Positions 25,298 to 34,414 of a DNA stretch of 64,000 bases are shown here, piece by piece. The notes beneath the pieces are model-generated. The model ran no database searches and was not told the origin of the DNA. It worked only from the letters and a program-made list of their open reading frames with translations. A program made the position numbers and the translations under genes. Origin of the DNA: Actinocatenispora rupis (GTDB lineage: Bacteria; Actinomycetota; Actinomycetes; Mycobacteriales; Micromonosporaceae); assembly GCF_016861975.1 (NCBI RefSeq), contig NZ_BOMB01000020.1, forward strand, positions 1 through 64,000, written 5' to 3'. Numbering within the stretch: position 1 is the first letter of the stretch; every line of letters begins with the position of its first letter.

Positions 25298-26386
25298 TCA
25301 CGGTGTGGCGGCGCGGTAGGACACGTCCGTGCCGCCCACGAACGGCAGCAGCCGGTGCGCCTCCTGCTGCACCGCGTCCCGGTCGTACGCGGGCAGCGGG
25401 CCGAACGCGGTGAGTTCGATGGTGCCGTCGGTCAACCGCCAGCTGCCGCGGACCCGGCCGTCCACCAGGAACGTGGGCAGTACGCGGGCCTGACCGGGCA
25501 TCACGCGGGCGCGGTCCTCGTCGCCGATGATGCGGGTCCGGTCGGCGTGCCCGAGCAGGGCGTTGTCGTACGCGGGCAGCAGCCGTACGGGGGCGGGCGT
25601 GTCCGCGGCGGGCAGTACGGCGTCGCCCAGGTCGACCAGCTCCGTACCGTCGGGGCCGCGGTGGTGGCGCAGCTCGGCACGCATGTCGGCGACGATCTCG
25701 CCGAGCCGGGTCAGCCCGGACCACGCCTGCACGTCCCGGACGCTGGCCGGGCCGAACGCCGCCAGGTAACGGCGGACGAGATCGGCCACGCCCGCCGGCT
25801 CCATCGGCCGGCCCAGCCAGACCTCGGCGGGCGTGACCGACACCGCCGACCGGGTACCCCAGCCGCCCCAGGAACCGGTGGCCGGGCCGTGCACCAGCGG
25901 CGCGCGGAGTTCGACCTCACCGGCGAGGACGCGCCCGTCCCGGCCCGGGTACGCCTCGGCCAGCCGCCGCGCCAGCTCCCGGCGCGGTGTCGTACCGGCC
26001 GCGAGCACCTGCAGGCCGGTGGCGAGCAGCGCGGCGGTGTCCAGCCCGGCGCTCGCACGGGTGAAGTACGCCGAGCGGGCGGTGCGGTCCAGGACGGGCT
26101 GGAGTACCGGACGCAGCCGGCGGAAGTCGTCGGCCACCGCCAGATGCTGCGTGCTGCGCAGCAGACCCGAGCGCACCACCCTCCGGTCCGCCAGCAGCGC
26201 CGTGAGCTGGGCGTGGGTGAAGCCGTCGATCCGGCTCCACAGCCCCACGTACGGCCAGTTGGGTTCCTGCGCCTGCACCGCGACCAGCCGCCCGATCACC
26301 TCCAGCGGGCCGCGACCGGTACGGGCCAGCAGGTGTTGCCGGTCCAGCAGGGCCCGGTTCAGTACCGCCGTCGACAGTGTCGTCAT
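25298..26386 (-). CDS. winged-helix DNA-binding domain protein (HTH_42/DUF1006 type)
   Basis: A 362-residue protein of the family related to YcaQ/AlkX DNA glycosylases, judged from RLVAVQAQEPNWPYVGLWSRI, LLRSTQHLAV, WGTRSAVSV and LLPAYDNALLGHADR. Members without the catalytic QxD motif are often just called winged-helix proteins. The start ATG overlaps the stop of the upstream oxidoreductase (ATGA), so the two are co-translated. It is convergent with kamA, which ends 9 bases away. Confidence 0.82.
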   Translation of the reverse strand: MTTLSTAVLNRALLDRQHLLARTGRGPLEVIGRLVAVQAQEPNWPYVGLWSRIDGFTHAQLTALLADRRVVRSGLLRSTQHLAVADDFRRLRPVLQPVLDRTARSAYFTRASAGLDTAALLATGLQVLAAGTTPRRELARRLAEAYPGRDGRVLAGEVELRAPLVHGPATGSWGGWGTRSAVSVTPAEVWLGRPMEPAGVADLVRRYLAAFGPASVRDVQAWSGLTRLGEIVADMRAELRHHRGPDGTELVDLGDAVLPAADTPAPVRLLPAYDNALLGHADRTRIIGDEDRARVMPGQARVLPTFLVDGRVRGSWRLTDGTIELTAFGPLPAYDRDAVQQEAHRLLPFVGGTDVSYRAATP

Positions 26387-27423
26387 GTCAGCCGTACCGA
26401 GACGGTGCCCCGGTAGGAGCCGGCCAGCAGCGACAGGAACGCCACCGGCACGTCGTCGATCCCGCCGGTGACGACGGTCTGTGGGAAGACGAACCGGCCT
26501 TCGGTCAGCCAGGTCGTGACGTGTTCGCGCCAGGCGGCGACCTGTTCGGGGGTGTGGTGGCAGGAGAACGGCAGCAGCGTCACGCCGCGTGCGTCGGCCG
26601 CGGCGCGGTCGGGTACCGGGAAGCGGTCGGTGGCGTCGCCGAGTTGGGTGGACAGCGACCCGCACAACGCGAACCTGGCGCCGGGCCGGGCAGCCTGCAG
26701 CGCGGCCTCGTACTGTTCGCCGCCGACGGTGTCGAAGAACAGTGTGATGCCGTCGGGGGCGAGTTCGGCGAGCTGTTCGCCGCCGACGGTGTCGAAGAAC
26801 AGTGTGATGCCGTCGGGGGCGAGTTCGGCGAGCTGCTCGGCCGGCCCGTCGTGGTAGTCGAACGCGGCGTCGAAGCCGAGTTCGTGGATCAGGTAGTCGA
26901 CTTTCGCGGGGCTGCCGGCGGAGCCGATGACGCGTGCGGCGCCGCGGCATCGGGCGATCTGCCCGGCGAGGGAACCGACCCCGCCGGCCGCCCCGGACAC
27001 GAACACCACGTCGCCTTCCCGGACGCCGGCGACGTCGACCATGCCGTGGAAGGCGGTCGGCCCCTGGCCGAGGTGGTGGCCGGCATCGGCGTCGGGGCCG
27101 AGGCGGGTGTACTGGCCGGCGGCGCCGGCCGAGTACTCGCTCCAGCCGGTCGTCGAGAAGACCCGGTCACCGGCGGCGAGGTCCGGGCTGTCGGACCGGA
27201 CGACGGTACCGACGGCGGCGACGCCGACCCGTTGTCCTGGCCGCCAGGCCGGTACCGGGAGGGTGCAGTCGGCGCGCATCAGTTCCAGGTAGGTGGCGGC
27301 GAGCCCGATCTGGTCGGTCCGGACCAGTACCTCGCCGTCCACCTCGGTCGTGGCGAGCGTGAAGTGCTCGGGTGTCGGCGCGCCGGTGATCGGGGCGGCC
27401 AGTCGGATCTCGCGGCTGTGCAT
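26383..27423 (-). CDS. MDR-superfamily NAD(P)H-dependent oxidoreductase with internal duplication
   Basis: Zinc-free medium-chain dehydrogenase/reductase of the NADPH-dependent enone/prostaglandin reductase type (346 residues). An N-terminal GroES-like domain is followed by the nucleotide fold VFVSGAAGGVGSLAGQIA and the family motif FFDTVGGE. That motif occurs twice in a perfect 20-residue tandem repeat. The normal length would be about 326. The insertion falls at a strand-loop of the Rossmann domain, so activity is doubtful. ATG 27423 follows AGGAG. The WYL gene is divergent and may control it. Confidence 0.85.
   Translation of the reverse strand: MHSREIRLAAPITGAPTPEHFTLATTEVDGEVLVRTDQIGLAATYLELMRADCTLPVPAWRPGQRVGVAAVGTVVRSDSPDLAAGDRVFSTTGWSEYSAGAAGQYTRLGPDADAGHHLGQGPTAFHGMVDVAGVREGDVVFVSGAAGGVGSLAGQIARCRGAARVIGSAGSPAKVDYLIHELGFDAAFDYHDGPAEQLAELAPDGITLFFDTVGGEQLAELAPDGITLFFDTVGGEQYEAALQAARPGARFALCGSLSTQLGDATDRFPVPDRAAADARGVTLLPFSCHHTPEQVAAWREHVTTWLTEGRFVFPQTVVTGGIDDVPVAFLSLLAGSYRGTVSVRLT
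26713..26832. repeat. perfect 60-bp tandem duplication inside the oxidoreductase gene
   Basis: Bases 26713-26772 are repeated exactly at 26773-26832. The length is a multiple of three, so the reading frame survives and 20 residues are duplicated (AELAPDGITLFFDTVGGEQL region). Confidence 0.97.
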
Positions 27424-27516
27424 GTGCTGCTCCTGACGGTTGCTGCGGCTGTCGGCACCGACCCTAGGGATCTCACCGGCCACTTTCTGACCGGAAGGTG
27501 CGCGAGGATGGTCGGC

Positions 27517-28473
27517 ATGGCCAACACCAGCTCCCGGGCGCTCCGGCTGCTCTCGCTGCTGCAGACCCACCGGCACTGGCCCGGAGGCGTACTCGCCGAG
27601 CGGCTCGCGGTGTCCGAGCGGACCCTGCGCCGCGACGTCGACCGGCTGCGCGAACTCGGCTACCCGGTCCGCGCGTCCCGCGGCACCGACGGCGGGTACC
27701 AGCTCGCGCCCGGCGCCGTACTGCCGCCGCTGCTGCTGGACGACGAGGAGGCCGTCGCGCTCGCCGTGGGCATCGGCGACGCGGCGCAGAGCGGCATCGA
27801 CGGGATGCGGGAGGCGTCGCTGCGCGCGCTCACCAAGCTGGTCCAGGTCCTGCCGTCGCGGCTGCGTACCAGGGTCGACACGCTGCGCGCGACGACGTAC
27901 TCGGTCGCCGCGGCCGGGCCGGTCGTCGCCGCCGACATCCTCACCACGGTCGCCCAGACCTGCCGCGACCAGGAACGGCTCCGGTTCCGCTACACCGCCC
28001 GGGGCGCCGCCCGTACCGAACGCGAGGTCGAACCGCACCGCCTGGTCGCCGCCGGCGGACGCTGGTACCTGGTCGCCTACGACCTGACCCGCCACGACTG
28101 GCGCAGCTTCCGCCTCGACCGGCTGACCGGCCCCGCCCCGACCGGCGCACGGTTCCGGCCGCGGCCACTGCCCGCCGGCGACGCCGCCGAGTTCGTCCGG
28201 GCGGCCGGCGGGGCGCCCGACCCGTACACGGTCGAGGCGCTCGTCCACGCCCCCGCGGCCCGGGTATGTCGGATCGCCGGCCAGTGGGCCACCGTCGACC
28301 CCGTCGACGACGACACCTGCCGGGTCACCATGACCTCGACCTCGCTGGACTGGCCCACCCAGGCGCTCGGCAACGTGGGCGCCGAGTTCGAGGTACTCGG
28401 CCCGCCGGAGTTCGCCGCGCACGTACGCGAGTGGGGTGCCCGTTTCCTCCGCGCCACCGCCGATCACCCCTGA
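27517..28473 (+). CDS. WYL-domain transcriptional regulator
   Basis: A 318-residue YafY-type regulator: an N-terminal HTH (VLAERLAVSERTLRRDVDRLRELG), then GYPVRASRGTDGGYQLAPG, and a WYL ligand-binding domain (GGRWYLVAYDLTRHDWRSFRLDR). The start may be ATG 27517 or ATG 27508; both follow GGAAGG and GAGG stretches. It is divergent from the oxidoreductase gene across less than 100 bases, so that gene is its likely target. Confidence 0.88.
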   Translation: MANTSSRALRLLSLLQTHRHWPGGVLAERLAVSERTLRRDVDRLRELGYPVRASRGTDGGYQLAPGAVLPPLLLDDEEAVALAVGIGDAAQSGIDGMREASLRALTKLVQVLPSRLRTRVDTLRATTYSVAAAGPVVAADILTTVAQTCRDQERLRFRYTARGAARTEREVEPHRLVAAGGRWYLVAYDLTRHDWRSFRLDRLTGPAPTGARFRPRPLPAGDAAEFVRAAGGAPDPYTVEALVHAPAARVCRIAGQWATVDPVDDDTCRVTMTSTSLDWPTQALGNVGAEFEVLGPPEFAAHVREWGARFLRATADHP

Positions 28474-28525
28474 CCCTCCGCGCTGGCCACCGGGCATTGA
28501 CGAGAACGCGCCGCCCCCGGCATCA

Positions 28526-28538
28526 CTCCACAGTGGAC
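28526..28538. repeat. dispersed palindrome CTCCACAGTGGAC
   Basis: One of six copies of the GTCCAC-N-GTGGAC-type palindrome in the window. Others: 1338-1350, 30126-30138, 49470-49482, 63144-63156 and 63601-63613. The half-site TCCAC resembles the actinomycete DnaA box core. See findings. Confidence 0.5.
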
Positions 28539-28573
28539 AGATCGGCGGCGGGGGTCAGCGCCGCGACGGGCGG

Positions 28574-28850
28574 CTACGTTGGGCGGGCGTGGATGCCGAG
28601 GTCGGCGGAGACGACCAGGTTGTCGCCGGTGACGTAGCTGGCGGCGTCGGAGGCGAGGAACGCGACGGCCTCGGCGACGTCGGCCGGTGTCCCGACCCGG
28701 CCAAGCGGTACGTCCGCGCCCCAGGCGGCGACGGTCTCCGCCGGAACACCCAGCCTTGCCGTAGGCGGGGGTGTCGATCACGCCGGGGCTGACCGCGTTG
28801 ACGCGGATCCGGCGCGGCGCGAGTTCGAGGGCCAGGGACCACTGCACGCC
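28574..28850 (-). pseudogene. SDR family oxidoreductase, C-terminal remnant with frameshift
   Basis: The minus strand first encodes WSLALELAPRRIRVNAVSPG and [11 protein letters not shown], the typical C-terminal half of a short-chain dehydrogenase. The frame then breaks near 28755 and resumes in another frame as [20 protein letters not shown] and [17 protein letters not shown] before the stop at 28574. The NAD-binding half is missing and ends at a junction near 28850. It cannot make a working enzyme. Confidence 0.75.
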
Positions 28851-29204
28851 ACCCCCGAAGACGCCCTCGAACGGTTCCGCTCGGGCACCGCGCCGACTCG
28901 CTGCGCGCCGCGTACCTGGGGAAACGGGTGCGCTGCCAGGAGGAGGTCCTGCCGCTGCTCGAAGCCCTGCTGGCGGACCGGGCAGGCGCGGGCCGTCGTC
29001 GCGACCGCGTTCGCGTGCTTCGACGCCGCCGTGGCGACCTGGCTGGAGGCCGACGGCAACGGCGACATCCTCGGCCTGTACGACCAGGGTCTCGCCGCCG
29101 TACGCGCCCGACGCCCCGCCGCGGACGTGGTGCCGGTACCGGTGCGGTCGGGTCCGCGCGCCGTGGCTCGTAGCCTGCCGTCGAGTGCTAGCCCGGCCGG
29201 ATGA
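28851..29204 (+). pseudogene. TetR family regulator, C-terminal remnant
   Basis: The plus strand reads as pieces of a TetR ligand-binding domain in shifting frames: ADSLRAAYLGKRVRCQEEVL, PLLEALLADR, then after a frameshift near 28985 VVATAFACFDAAVATWLEAD and GDILGLYDQGLAAVRA. The HTH half is absent. The piece begins where the SDR remnant ends, as if one deletion removed both N-termini and the divergent promoter. Confidence 0.6.
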
Positions 29205-29286
29205 TCAGGCGTCGGCGACGTGTACTCCTGGAGGCAAGGCACCGTCCAGCCACCGGGACCGGCGACCCAGACGGCAGTATGGGCCG

Positions 29287-29916
29287 GTGACCGTGACCGA
29301 CGAACAGACCGGGCGGCGCCTGCTGCGCCGCGGGTACGCGCTGGAATGGGCAACGCTGGGCTGGAACGTCATCGGCATCGTCGTGTTGGCCGTCGCCGCG
29401 ATCCGCGCCCGGTCGGTGGCGCTGGCCGGGTTCGGGCTGGACTCGCTCATTGAGATCGGCGCCTCGGTAGTGGTGGTCTGGGAGCTGTCCGGCGTGGGAG
29501 CCGCCCGGCAGCGGCGGGCGCTGCGGCTGATCGGTGCCGCGTTCGCCGCGCTGGCGCTCTACCTGGCGGTGCAGTCCACGGTGGTACTGGCCACCGGTTT
29601 TCATCCACACCATTCACCCGCCGGGATCGTCTGGACCGCCGTCACTGCGGTGGTGATGTTCGCGCTGGCGTTCGGGAAGGCCCGCACCGGCGTGGCGCTG
29701 GGCAATCCGGTACTTGCTACTGAGGGGCGGGTCACTCTGGTCGACGGCATCCTTGCTGCCGCGGTGTTGGCGGGGCTGATGCTCAACGCGGCGGCAGGCT
29801 GGTGGTGGGCCGACCCGCTCGCCGGGTACGTGTTGGTGTTCTACGCCGCGCGCGAGGTGCGTGCCATCTGGCGCGACACCAGCGGCCCCGGCGAGTCAGC
29901 GGCCGATGGGGGCTGA
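29287..29916 (+). CDS. cation-efflux-like membrane protein
   Basis: A 209-residue protein with five to six transmembrane segments of the cation diffusion facilitator type: ALEWATLGWNVIG, SVALAGFGLDSLIEIGAS (CDF-like Asp and Ser) and WWWADPLAGYVLVFYAAREV. The C-terminal cytoplasmic domain of classical CDF transporters is lacking, so transport is uncertain. GTG 29287 is chosen; GTG 29293 is close. It is convergent with the permease gene. Confidence 0.75.
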   Translation: MTVTDEQTGRRLLRRGYALEWATLGWNVIGIVVLAVAAIRARSVALAGFGLDSLIEIGASVVVVWELSGVGAARQRRALRLIGAAFAALALYLAVQSTVVLATGFHPHHSPAGIVWTAVTAVVMFALAFGKARTGVALGNPVLATEGRVTLVDGILAAAVLAGLMLNAAAGWWWADPLAGYVLVFYAAREVRAIWRDTSGPGESAADGG

Positions 29917-30151
29917 GGTGCTGCTGGCTGCGGCCGGCAGGCTTCGGCGTCCGGCTCGCTACAGGCGGCCCCGGCCGCGGGCACTCCGGCGCGGACCGAC
30001 CTGTCGGCCTTTGCAGGGTGCAGTGCCGGTGCCCACGCCGGTCCCGCCATCGCGAGAGCCACGAGGTCGCCGGTCGTCCTGCGCGCGGCCCGCTCAGCGG
30101 CCGGGCGGGGGCTGAGCGGGCAGGTGTCCATTGTGGACGTTGCCGGGTGGG

Positions 30152-31591
30152 TCAGGCGGGGTCGGAGGCGACCGGTGCCGGTTCGGCGTCGGGTACGGGG
30201 GCCGCGCGGGTGGCGCGGCGCCGCCGGACCAGCAGGTACGACGCCAGGATCAGCACCATCGCGGGGATGCCGACCTGCCAGGCGATCGAGTACCCGGGGA
30301 CGAAGGCGGTCAGGACCACGACGAACACCGCGTACGCCAGCGCCACGACGGGGATGACCGGCCCGCCGGGCAGCCGTACCGGGGCGGGTGGTGCACCGTC
30401 GGCGGCGCGGCGGCGCCGGAACGCCAGGTGCGTGACGAAGATGATCATCCAGACGACCAGGCCGGTGAACAGTGCCGCGCCGAGCAGCATCGGGAACGCC
30501 AGGCCCGGCGAGGCGACCGAGGCGACCAGCGCGGCGAGCAGTCCGATCGCCGACGCCAGCACCGCCGCGACCGGGGTACGGCGCCGGCCGAGCCGCCGCA
30601 GCCGCTTCGGCGCGTACCCGTCGAGGGCGAGCGAGTGCAGCATCCGGGTCGCCACGTACAGGTTGGTGTTGGCGGTGGACAGGGCGGCGGTGAGGATGAC
30701 GGCGTTCATGACGCCGGCCGCGGCCGGGATGCCGACCTGCGTGAACAGCCGTACGAACGGGCTCTGCCAGATGTGTTCGGCGCTGCCGGCCTGCCGCCAC
30801 GGGACGATCGACACGACGACGGCCATGGCCAGCACGTAGAACAGCAGCAGCCGCAGGACGGTGCCGCGCGCGGCCCGCGGCATCTCCCGGGCCGGGTCGG
30901 TCGACTCGGCCGCGGTCATCGCCACCGTCTCGGTCCCCGCGTACGCGAGGGTCACCACGGCGAGGGCCATCAGCGCCGGCCCCGGCCCGTTGGGGACGAA
31001 CCCGCCGTGGCCGGTCCAGTTGTGGAAGCCGACGGCGCCGTGGCCGCGCAGCCCGACCAGTACGAACACCACGCCGAACACGATGAACAGTACGACCGCG
31101 GCGACCTTCACCATCGCCAGCCAGTACTCGAACTCGCCGAACAGGCCGACCGAGGCGCAGTTCACGCCGACGACCAGCGCCGCGAACACCAGCACCGGGA
31201 TCCACGCCGGCAGTCCGGGCAGCCAGTACTGCGTGTAGAGGGCGGCGGCGACGATCTCGGCGCCGATCACGACCACCATGCTCACCCAGTACGCCCAGCG
31301 CTGCACATAGCCGGCCAGCGGGCCGAGGTAGCGGTCGGCGAGGGCGCCGAACCCGCCCGCCTCCGGATGCACCGACACCATCTCCGCCAGCGCGAACGCC
31401 AGCGCCGCGGCGAACGCGGCACCGACCGCGAACAGCACCACCACCGACGGGCCGGCCATCGAGATGGCCTGCGCCGACCCGAGGAACAGCGCCGTGCCGA
31501 GCGCGCCGCCGACCGAGATCATCCGGATCTGCCGGGTACGCAATGCGCGGCGTAGACCGCCGGTGTCGGCCTGCCCGTCGCCGGTGTCCAT
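30152..31591 (-). CDS. APC superfamily amino-acid permease
   Basis: A 479-residue transporter with about 12 membrane segments of the AAT group (GABA/proline/lysine-permease-like): ISVGGALGTALFLGSAQAIS at the first helix, EMVSVHPEAGGFGALADRYL and YAGTETVAMTAAESTDPARE. It probably imports an amino acid by proton symport. ATG 31591 follows an AGGTGC stretch. It lies 5 kb from the lysine block; a link to lysine uptake is possible but not shown. Confidence 0.88.
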   Translation of the reverse strand: MDTGDGQADTGGLRRALRTRQIRMISVGGALGTALFLGSAQAISMAGPSVVVLFAVGAAFAAALAFALAEMVSVHPEAGGFGALADRYLGPLAGYVQRWAYWVSMVVVIGAEIVAAALYTQYWLPGLPAWIPVLVFAALVVGVNCASVGLFGEFEYWLAMVKVAAVVLFIVFGVVFVLVGLRGHGAVGFHNWTGHGGFVPNGPGPALMALAVVTLAYAGTETVAMTAAESTDPAREMPRAARGTVLRLLLFYVLAMAVVVSIVPWRQAGSAEHIWQSPFVRLFTQVGIPAAAGVMNAVILTAALSTANTNLYVATRMLHSLALDGYAPKRLRRLGRRRTPVAAVLASAIGLLAALVASVASPGLAFPMLLGAALFTGLVVWMIIFVTHLAFRRRRAADGAPPAPVRLPGGPVIPVVALAYAVFVVVLTAFVPGYSIAWQVGIPAMVLILASYLLVRRRRATRAAPVPDAEPAPVASDPA

Positions 31592-31937
31592 CACGCACCT
31601 CCGTGCCGGTTGCCGGCCCGTGGGGTACCGGCCGTCCTCGTCGGGCGGATCCTACCGATCCCGGGCCGTGCCGGCGATGCAGGACCGTACCGGGTTGTCG
31701 CGTCACGTCCTGGGTCACACCTTCTTGGGCCCGACCGGTTCGGTGGTGTAAGTAACGGGGACCGTACTTTCCGCCCGATCAGTACCGTGGCCTCCGGTTC
31801 GCCCGGGGCCAGCCGGGCTTGAGGACCCCGGCCGGACCGCCCGCCCACGACGCGCCCGGCGTCCCCACCCCTGGCCGACGCCCCGTGACCGGCCGCCAAC
31901 GCGGCGGCACCCGTACCCCCTCGTGGAAGGACCGCCC
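31592..31937. other. divergent promoter region of permease and monooxygenase
   Basis: A 346-base gap. It contains GGGACCGTACTTTC (31758-31771), identical to the element at 7174-7187; the TACTTT would serve as a -10 for the plus-strand genes. No open frame here looks coding. Confidence 0.4.
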
Positions 31938-33224
31938 ATGCACGACAGTCCGCGCATCCTCGTCGTCGGCGCCGGGCAGGCAGGGCTCGGCCTGGCCCGC
32001 GGCCTGCTCGCCCACGGTGTCGAGGTCACCGTCGTCTCGGCGCAGACCCCGCAGCAGATGCGGCGCCAGCGGCCGAGGAGTACGCAGGTGAAGTTCCCGC
32101 GCGCGCTGGCCGTCGACCGCCGCTGGGGCAACGACCTGTACGACGACCAGGCGCCGCCGATCACCGGCCTGCAGGTACGCGTGCCGGGCCTGCAGCCGCT
32201 GGACCTCGTCGGCCGCGGCCCGCTGGCCGACACCCCGGCCCGCAGCGTCGACCAGCGCCTGGTCATGCCCGCGCTGCTGGAGGCCGTCGAACGCGCCGGC
32301 GGCCGGACACGGTACGAGCAGGTCACCGACCTCGCCGTCCTCGCCGACGGGTACGACCTGGTGGTGGTGACGGCGGGCCGCGGGCCGCTGGCCGAGCGGT
32401 TCCCGGTCGACCGGCGATGGCAGCGCTACGACCGGCCGCAGCGGCACCTGTTCCTCGCGTACGTCGACGGCATGCGCGGCGTCGCCGATCCCCGGCTGCC
32501 CGGCCCGGGCGTGACGATGACGATGCTGCCCGGTGCCGGGGAACTGTTCACGATCCCCGCGCTCAGCGGCGACGACGCCGGCACCCGGCAGGTCGGGATG
32601 CTGCTGGTCGAGGCCGTACCGGGTGGGCCGCTGGACCGGTTCGGCGATGCGAACCTGGGCCCGGCCGAGGCGCTCGACACCGCGCGCGAGGTGTACCGGG
32701 AGTTCGCGCCCGCCGACCACGACCGGATCCGGACGGCGACTCCGGCCGACCAGTGGTCCACGGCGACCGGCGCGGTCCTGCCCACCGTCCGCGAACCGGT
32801 ACTCGAACTGCCGAACGGGGTGACCGCGCTGGCCGCCGGCGACACCTGGGTGACGCAGGATCCGGTGGCGGCACAGGGATCCAACACCGCCACCGTCACC
32901 TACGGCGCGCTGCTGGACGCCATCCTCGGCCGGATCGCCGACGGCCGGGCGCTGGACGCGGCCTGGGCGCGCCGGTTCACCGCGCAACTGTTCGCCGCGA
33001 CCCTGGCCCCCGCGGCACGGTGGAGCCTGTCGATGATCGCCCCACCCGACCAGGTACCGCCGCACGTGCCCGCGCTGCTCGCCGCCGGCGCCCGGTTCCC
33101 GCAGGTCGCCGACCGGCTCGTCGCGGGCTTCGACGACCCGGCGACGCTCGGCTGGTTCGCCGACCCCGACCGGGCACGCGAGTACCTGCGGCGGGTGGGG
33201 GCGGAGGCGCCGGTGAACGCCTGA
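31938..33224 (+). CDS. FAD-dependent monooxygenase, StyA-like
   Basis: A 428-residue flavoprotein. The N-terminal ILVVGAGQAGLGLARGLL is the FAD-binding GxGxxG, followed by QRPRSTQVKFPRAL and AAGDTWVTQDPVAAQGSNTA, features of the styrene/indole monooxygenase StyA group. Such enzymes need a separate NADH:FAD reductase (StyB), and none is adjacent. ATG 31938 follows GGAAGG. It probably forms a two-gene unit with the methyltransferase 114 bases downstream. Confidence 0.82.
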   Translation: MHDSPRILVVGAGQAGLGLARGLLAHGVEVTVVSAQTPQQMRRQRPRSTQVKFPRALAVDRRWGNDLYDDQAPPITGLQVRVPGLQPLDLVGRGPLADTPARSVDQRLVMPALLEAVERAGGRTRYEQVTDLAVLADGYDLVVVTAGRGPLAERFPVDRRWQRYDRPQRHLFLAYVDGMRGVADPRLPGPGVTMTMLPGAGELFTIPALSGDDAGTRQVGMLLVEAVPGGPLDRFGDANLGPAEALDTAREVYREFAPADHDRIRTATPADQWSTATGAVLPTVREPVLELPNGVTALAAGDTWVTQDPVAAQGSNTATVTYGALLDAILGRIADGRALDAAWARRFTAQLFAATLAPAARWSLSMIAPPDQVPPHVPALLAAGARFPQVADRLVAGFDDPATLGWFADPDRAREYLRRVGAEAPVNA

Positions 33225-33338
33225 CCCGGCGGCGGGCCTCGCGTGGGCTCGACGCGCCGGACCGGGCCTGTAGATTGCGGCGCTGGACGCGATTCCTCGC
33301 GTCCGTGGCAGCTTCCCGACAACCAGGGGGATACCTCG

Positions 33339-34211
33339 ATGACCACCCCGACCCGCGACTTCCGTGACGACACCCCGGCCACCTTCTACGCCGACATCGC
33401 CGAGGGCGGCGACGGCGCCACCACCACCTACCTCGACCACATGGGCGACTTCTGGCACCACGGCCGCCCCGAGCACGAGGCGGCGGGGCTCTCCCCCGAG
33501 CAGGTGGCACGGAAGATGGCCGAGGAGGTGGTGACGGCACTGGGCGTCGGCGCCGGCGACCTCGTCCTGGACTTCGGGTCCGGCCCCGGCGGCAGCACCC
33601 TGCACATGGCCCGCACCTCCGGCGCCCACTTCGTCGGCGTGTCCAACGCCGACGCCCTCAACCGCCGCGCCCGCGAACTCGCCGCCGAGGACGGCGGCAG
33701 CCGCGCGTCGTTCCTGACCATCGACTCCGCCGCGTACCGGGACTTCGCGTTCTGGCCCGACGGTGTCCTCGACGGCGCGACGTTCTTCGAGTCGGTCTGC
33801 CACCTCAGCGACAAGGACAAGTTCTTCCAGGCCGTGTACCGCAAGCTCAAGCCCGGCGCCGCGCTCGTCGGCGTCGACTGGGTGCAGCGCCCGTACGGTG
33901 ACCTGCAGACCCCGGAGCAGATCGCCGAGTACATCGACCCGGTGTGCGAACACATCCGGCTCGCCGGGCTCGGCACCGTCGACAGTTACGCCGAGCAGAT
34001 GCGCGACGCCGGGTTCACGGTCACGCACGCCGAGGACCTGTTCGCCGGGCAGCAGTGCTGGGGCAGCACCCCCGAGGCCGACCGGGAGAACTGGCTCAAC
34101 CACGCCGACACCGAGTACAACCTGTTCGCGCTCGGCAAGAACGCCCTCGACAACGCCCGCGGTACCGGCGTGTTCAGCGTCGGCTACTGGATCGCCCGCA
34201 AGCCCGCGTAA
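33339..34211 (+). CDS. SAM-dependent C-methyltransferase-like protein
   Basis: A 290-residue class I methyltransferase. The SAM motif VLDFGSGPGGSTLHMA is followed by VGVSNADALNRRARELA, FFESVCHLSDKDKFF and VYRKLKPGAALVGVDW, a pattern seen in sterol and geranyl-diphosphate C-methyltransferases. AGGGGG precedes ATG 33339. Next to the StyA-like flavoprotein it suggests tailoring of a hydrophobic substrate; no terpene synthase is in the window. Confidence 0.82.
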   Translation: MTTPTRDFRDDTPATFYADIAEGGDGATTTYLDHMGDFWHHGRPEHEAAGLSPEQVARKMAEEVVTALGVGAGDLVLDFGSGPGGSTLHMARTSGAHFVGVSNADALNRRARELAAEDGGSRASFLTIDSAAYRDFAFWPDGVLDGATFFESVCHLSDKDKFFQAVYRKLKPGAALVGVDWVQRPYGDLQTPEQIAEYIDPVCEHIRLAGLGTVDSYAEQMRDAGFTVTHAEDLFAGQQCWGSTPEADRENWLNHADTEYNLFALGKNALDNARGTGVFSVGYWIARKPA

Positions 34212-34414
34212 CGGCCGGCGTCCTGCCCGACGCGTCCAGCCCGAGCGCCGGGGAACCGGCGGGGTGGCGGGCCGGCCGTACCGGGTGGGCGGTTCCGGAC
34301 CGGGCACGACCCCGATCAGGCCCGCCGCCGCCGACCGGTCCACCCGGTACGGCGGCGGCCCGCGGGTGCCTGGATCGGTTGGCGTACAGCGCATCCGCGC
34401 GAGCCGGCCGGGGG

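Noticed and set aside
26383..28497. Fusion of the oxidoreductase with an N-terminal 350-residue domain
   Set aside because: The upstream part of that frame is antisense to the WYL gene; ATG 27423 has a clear AGGAG site.
31779..34394. An 871-codon minus-strand frame
   Set aside because: Antisense to the monooxygenase and methyltransferase genes, composition of a GC-shadow frame.
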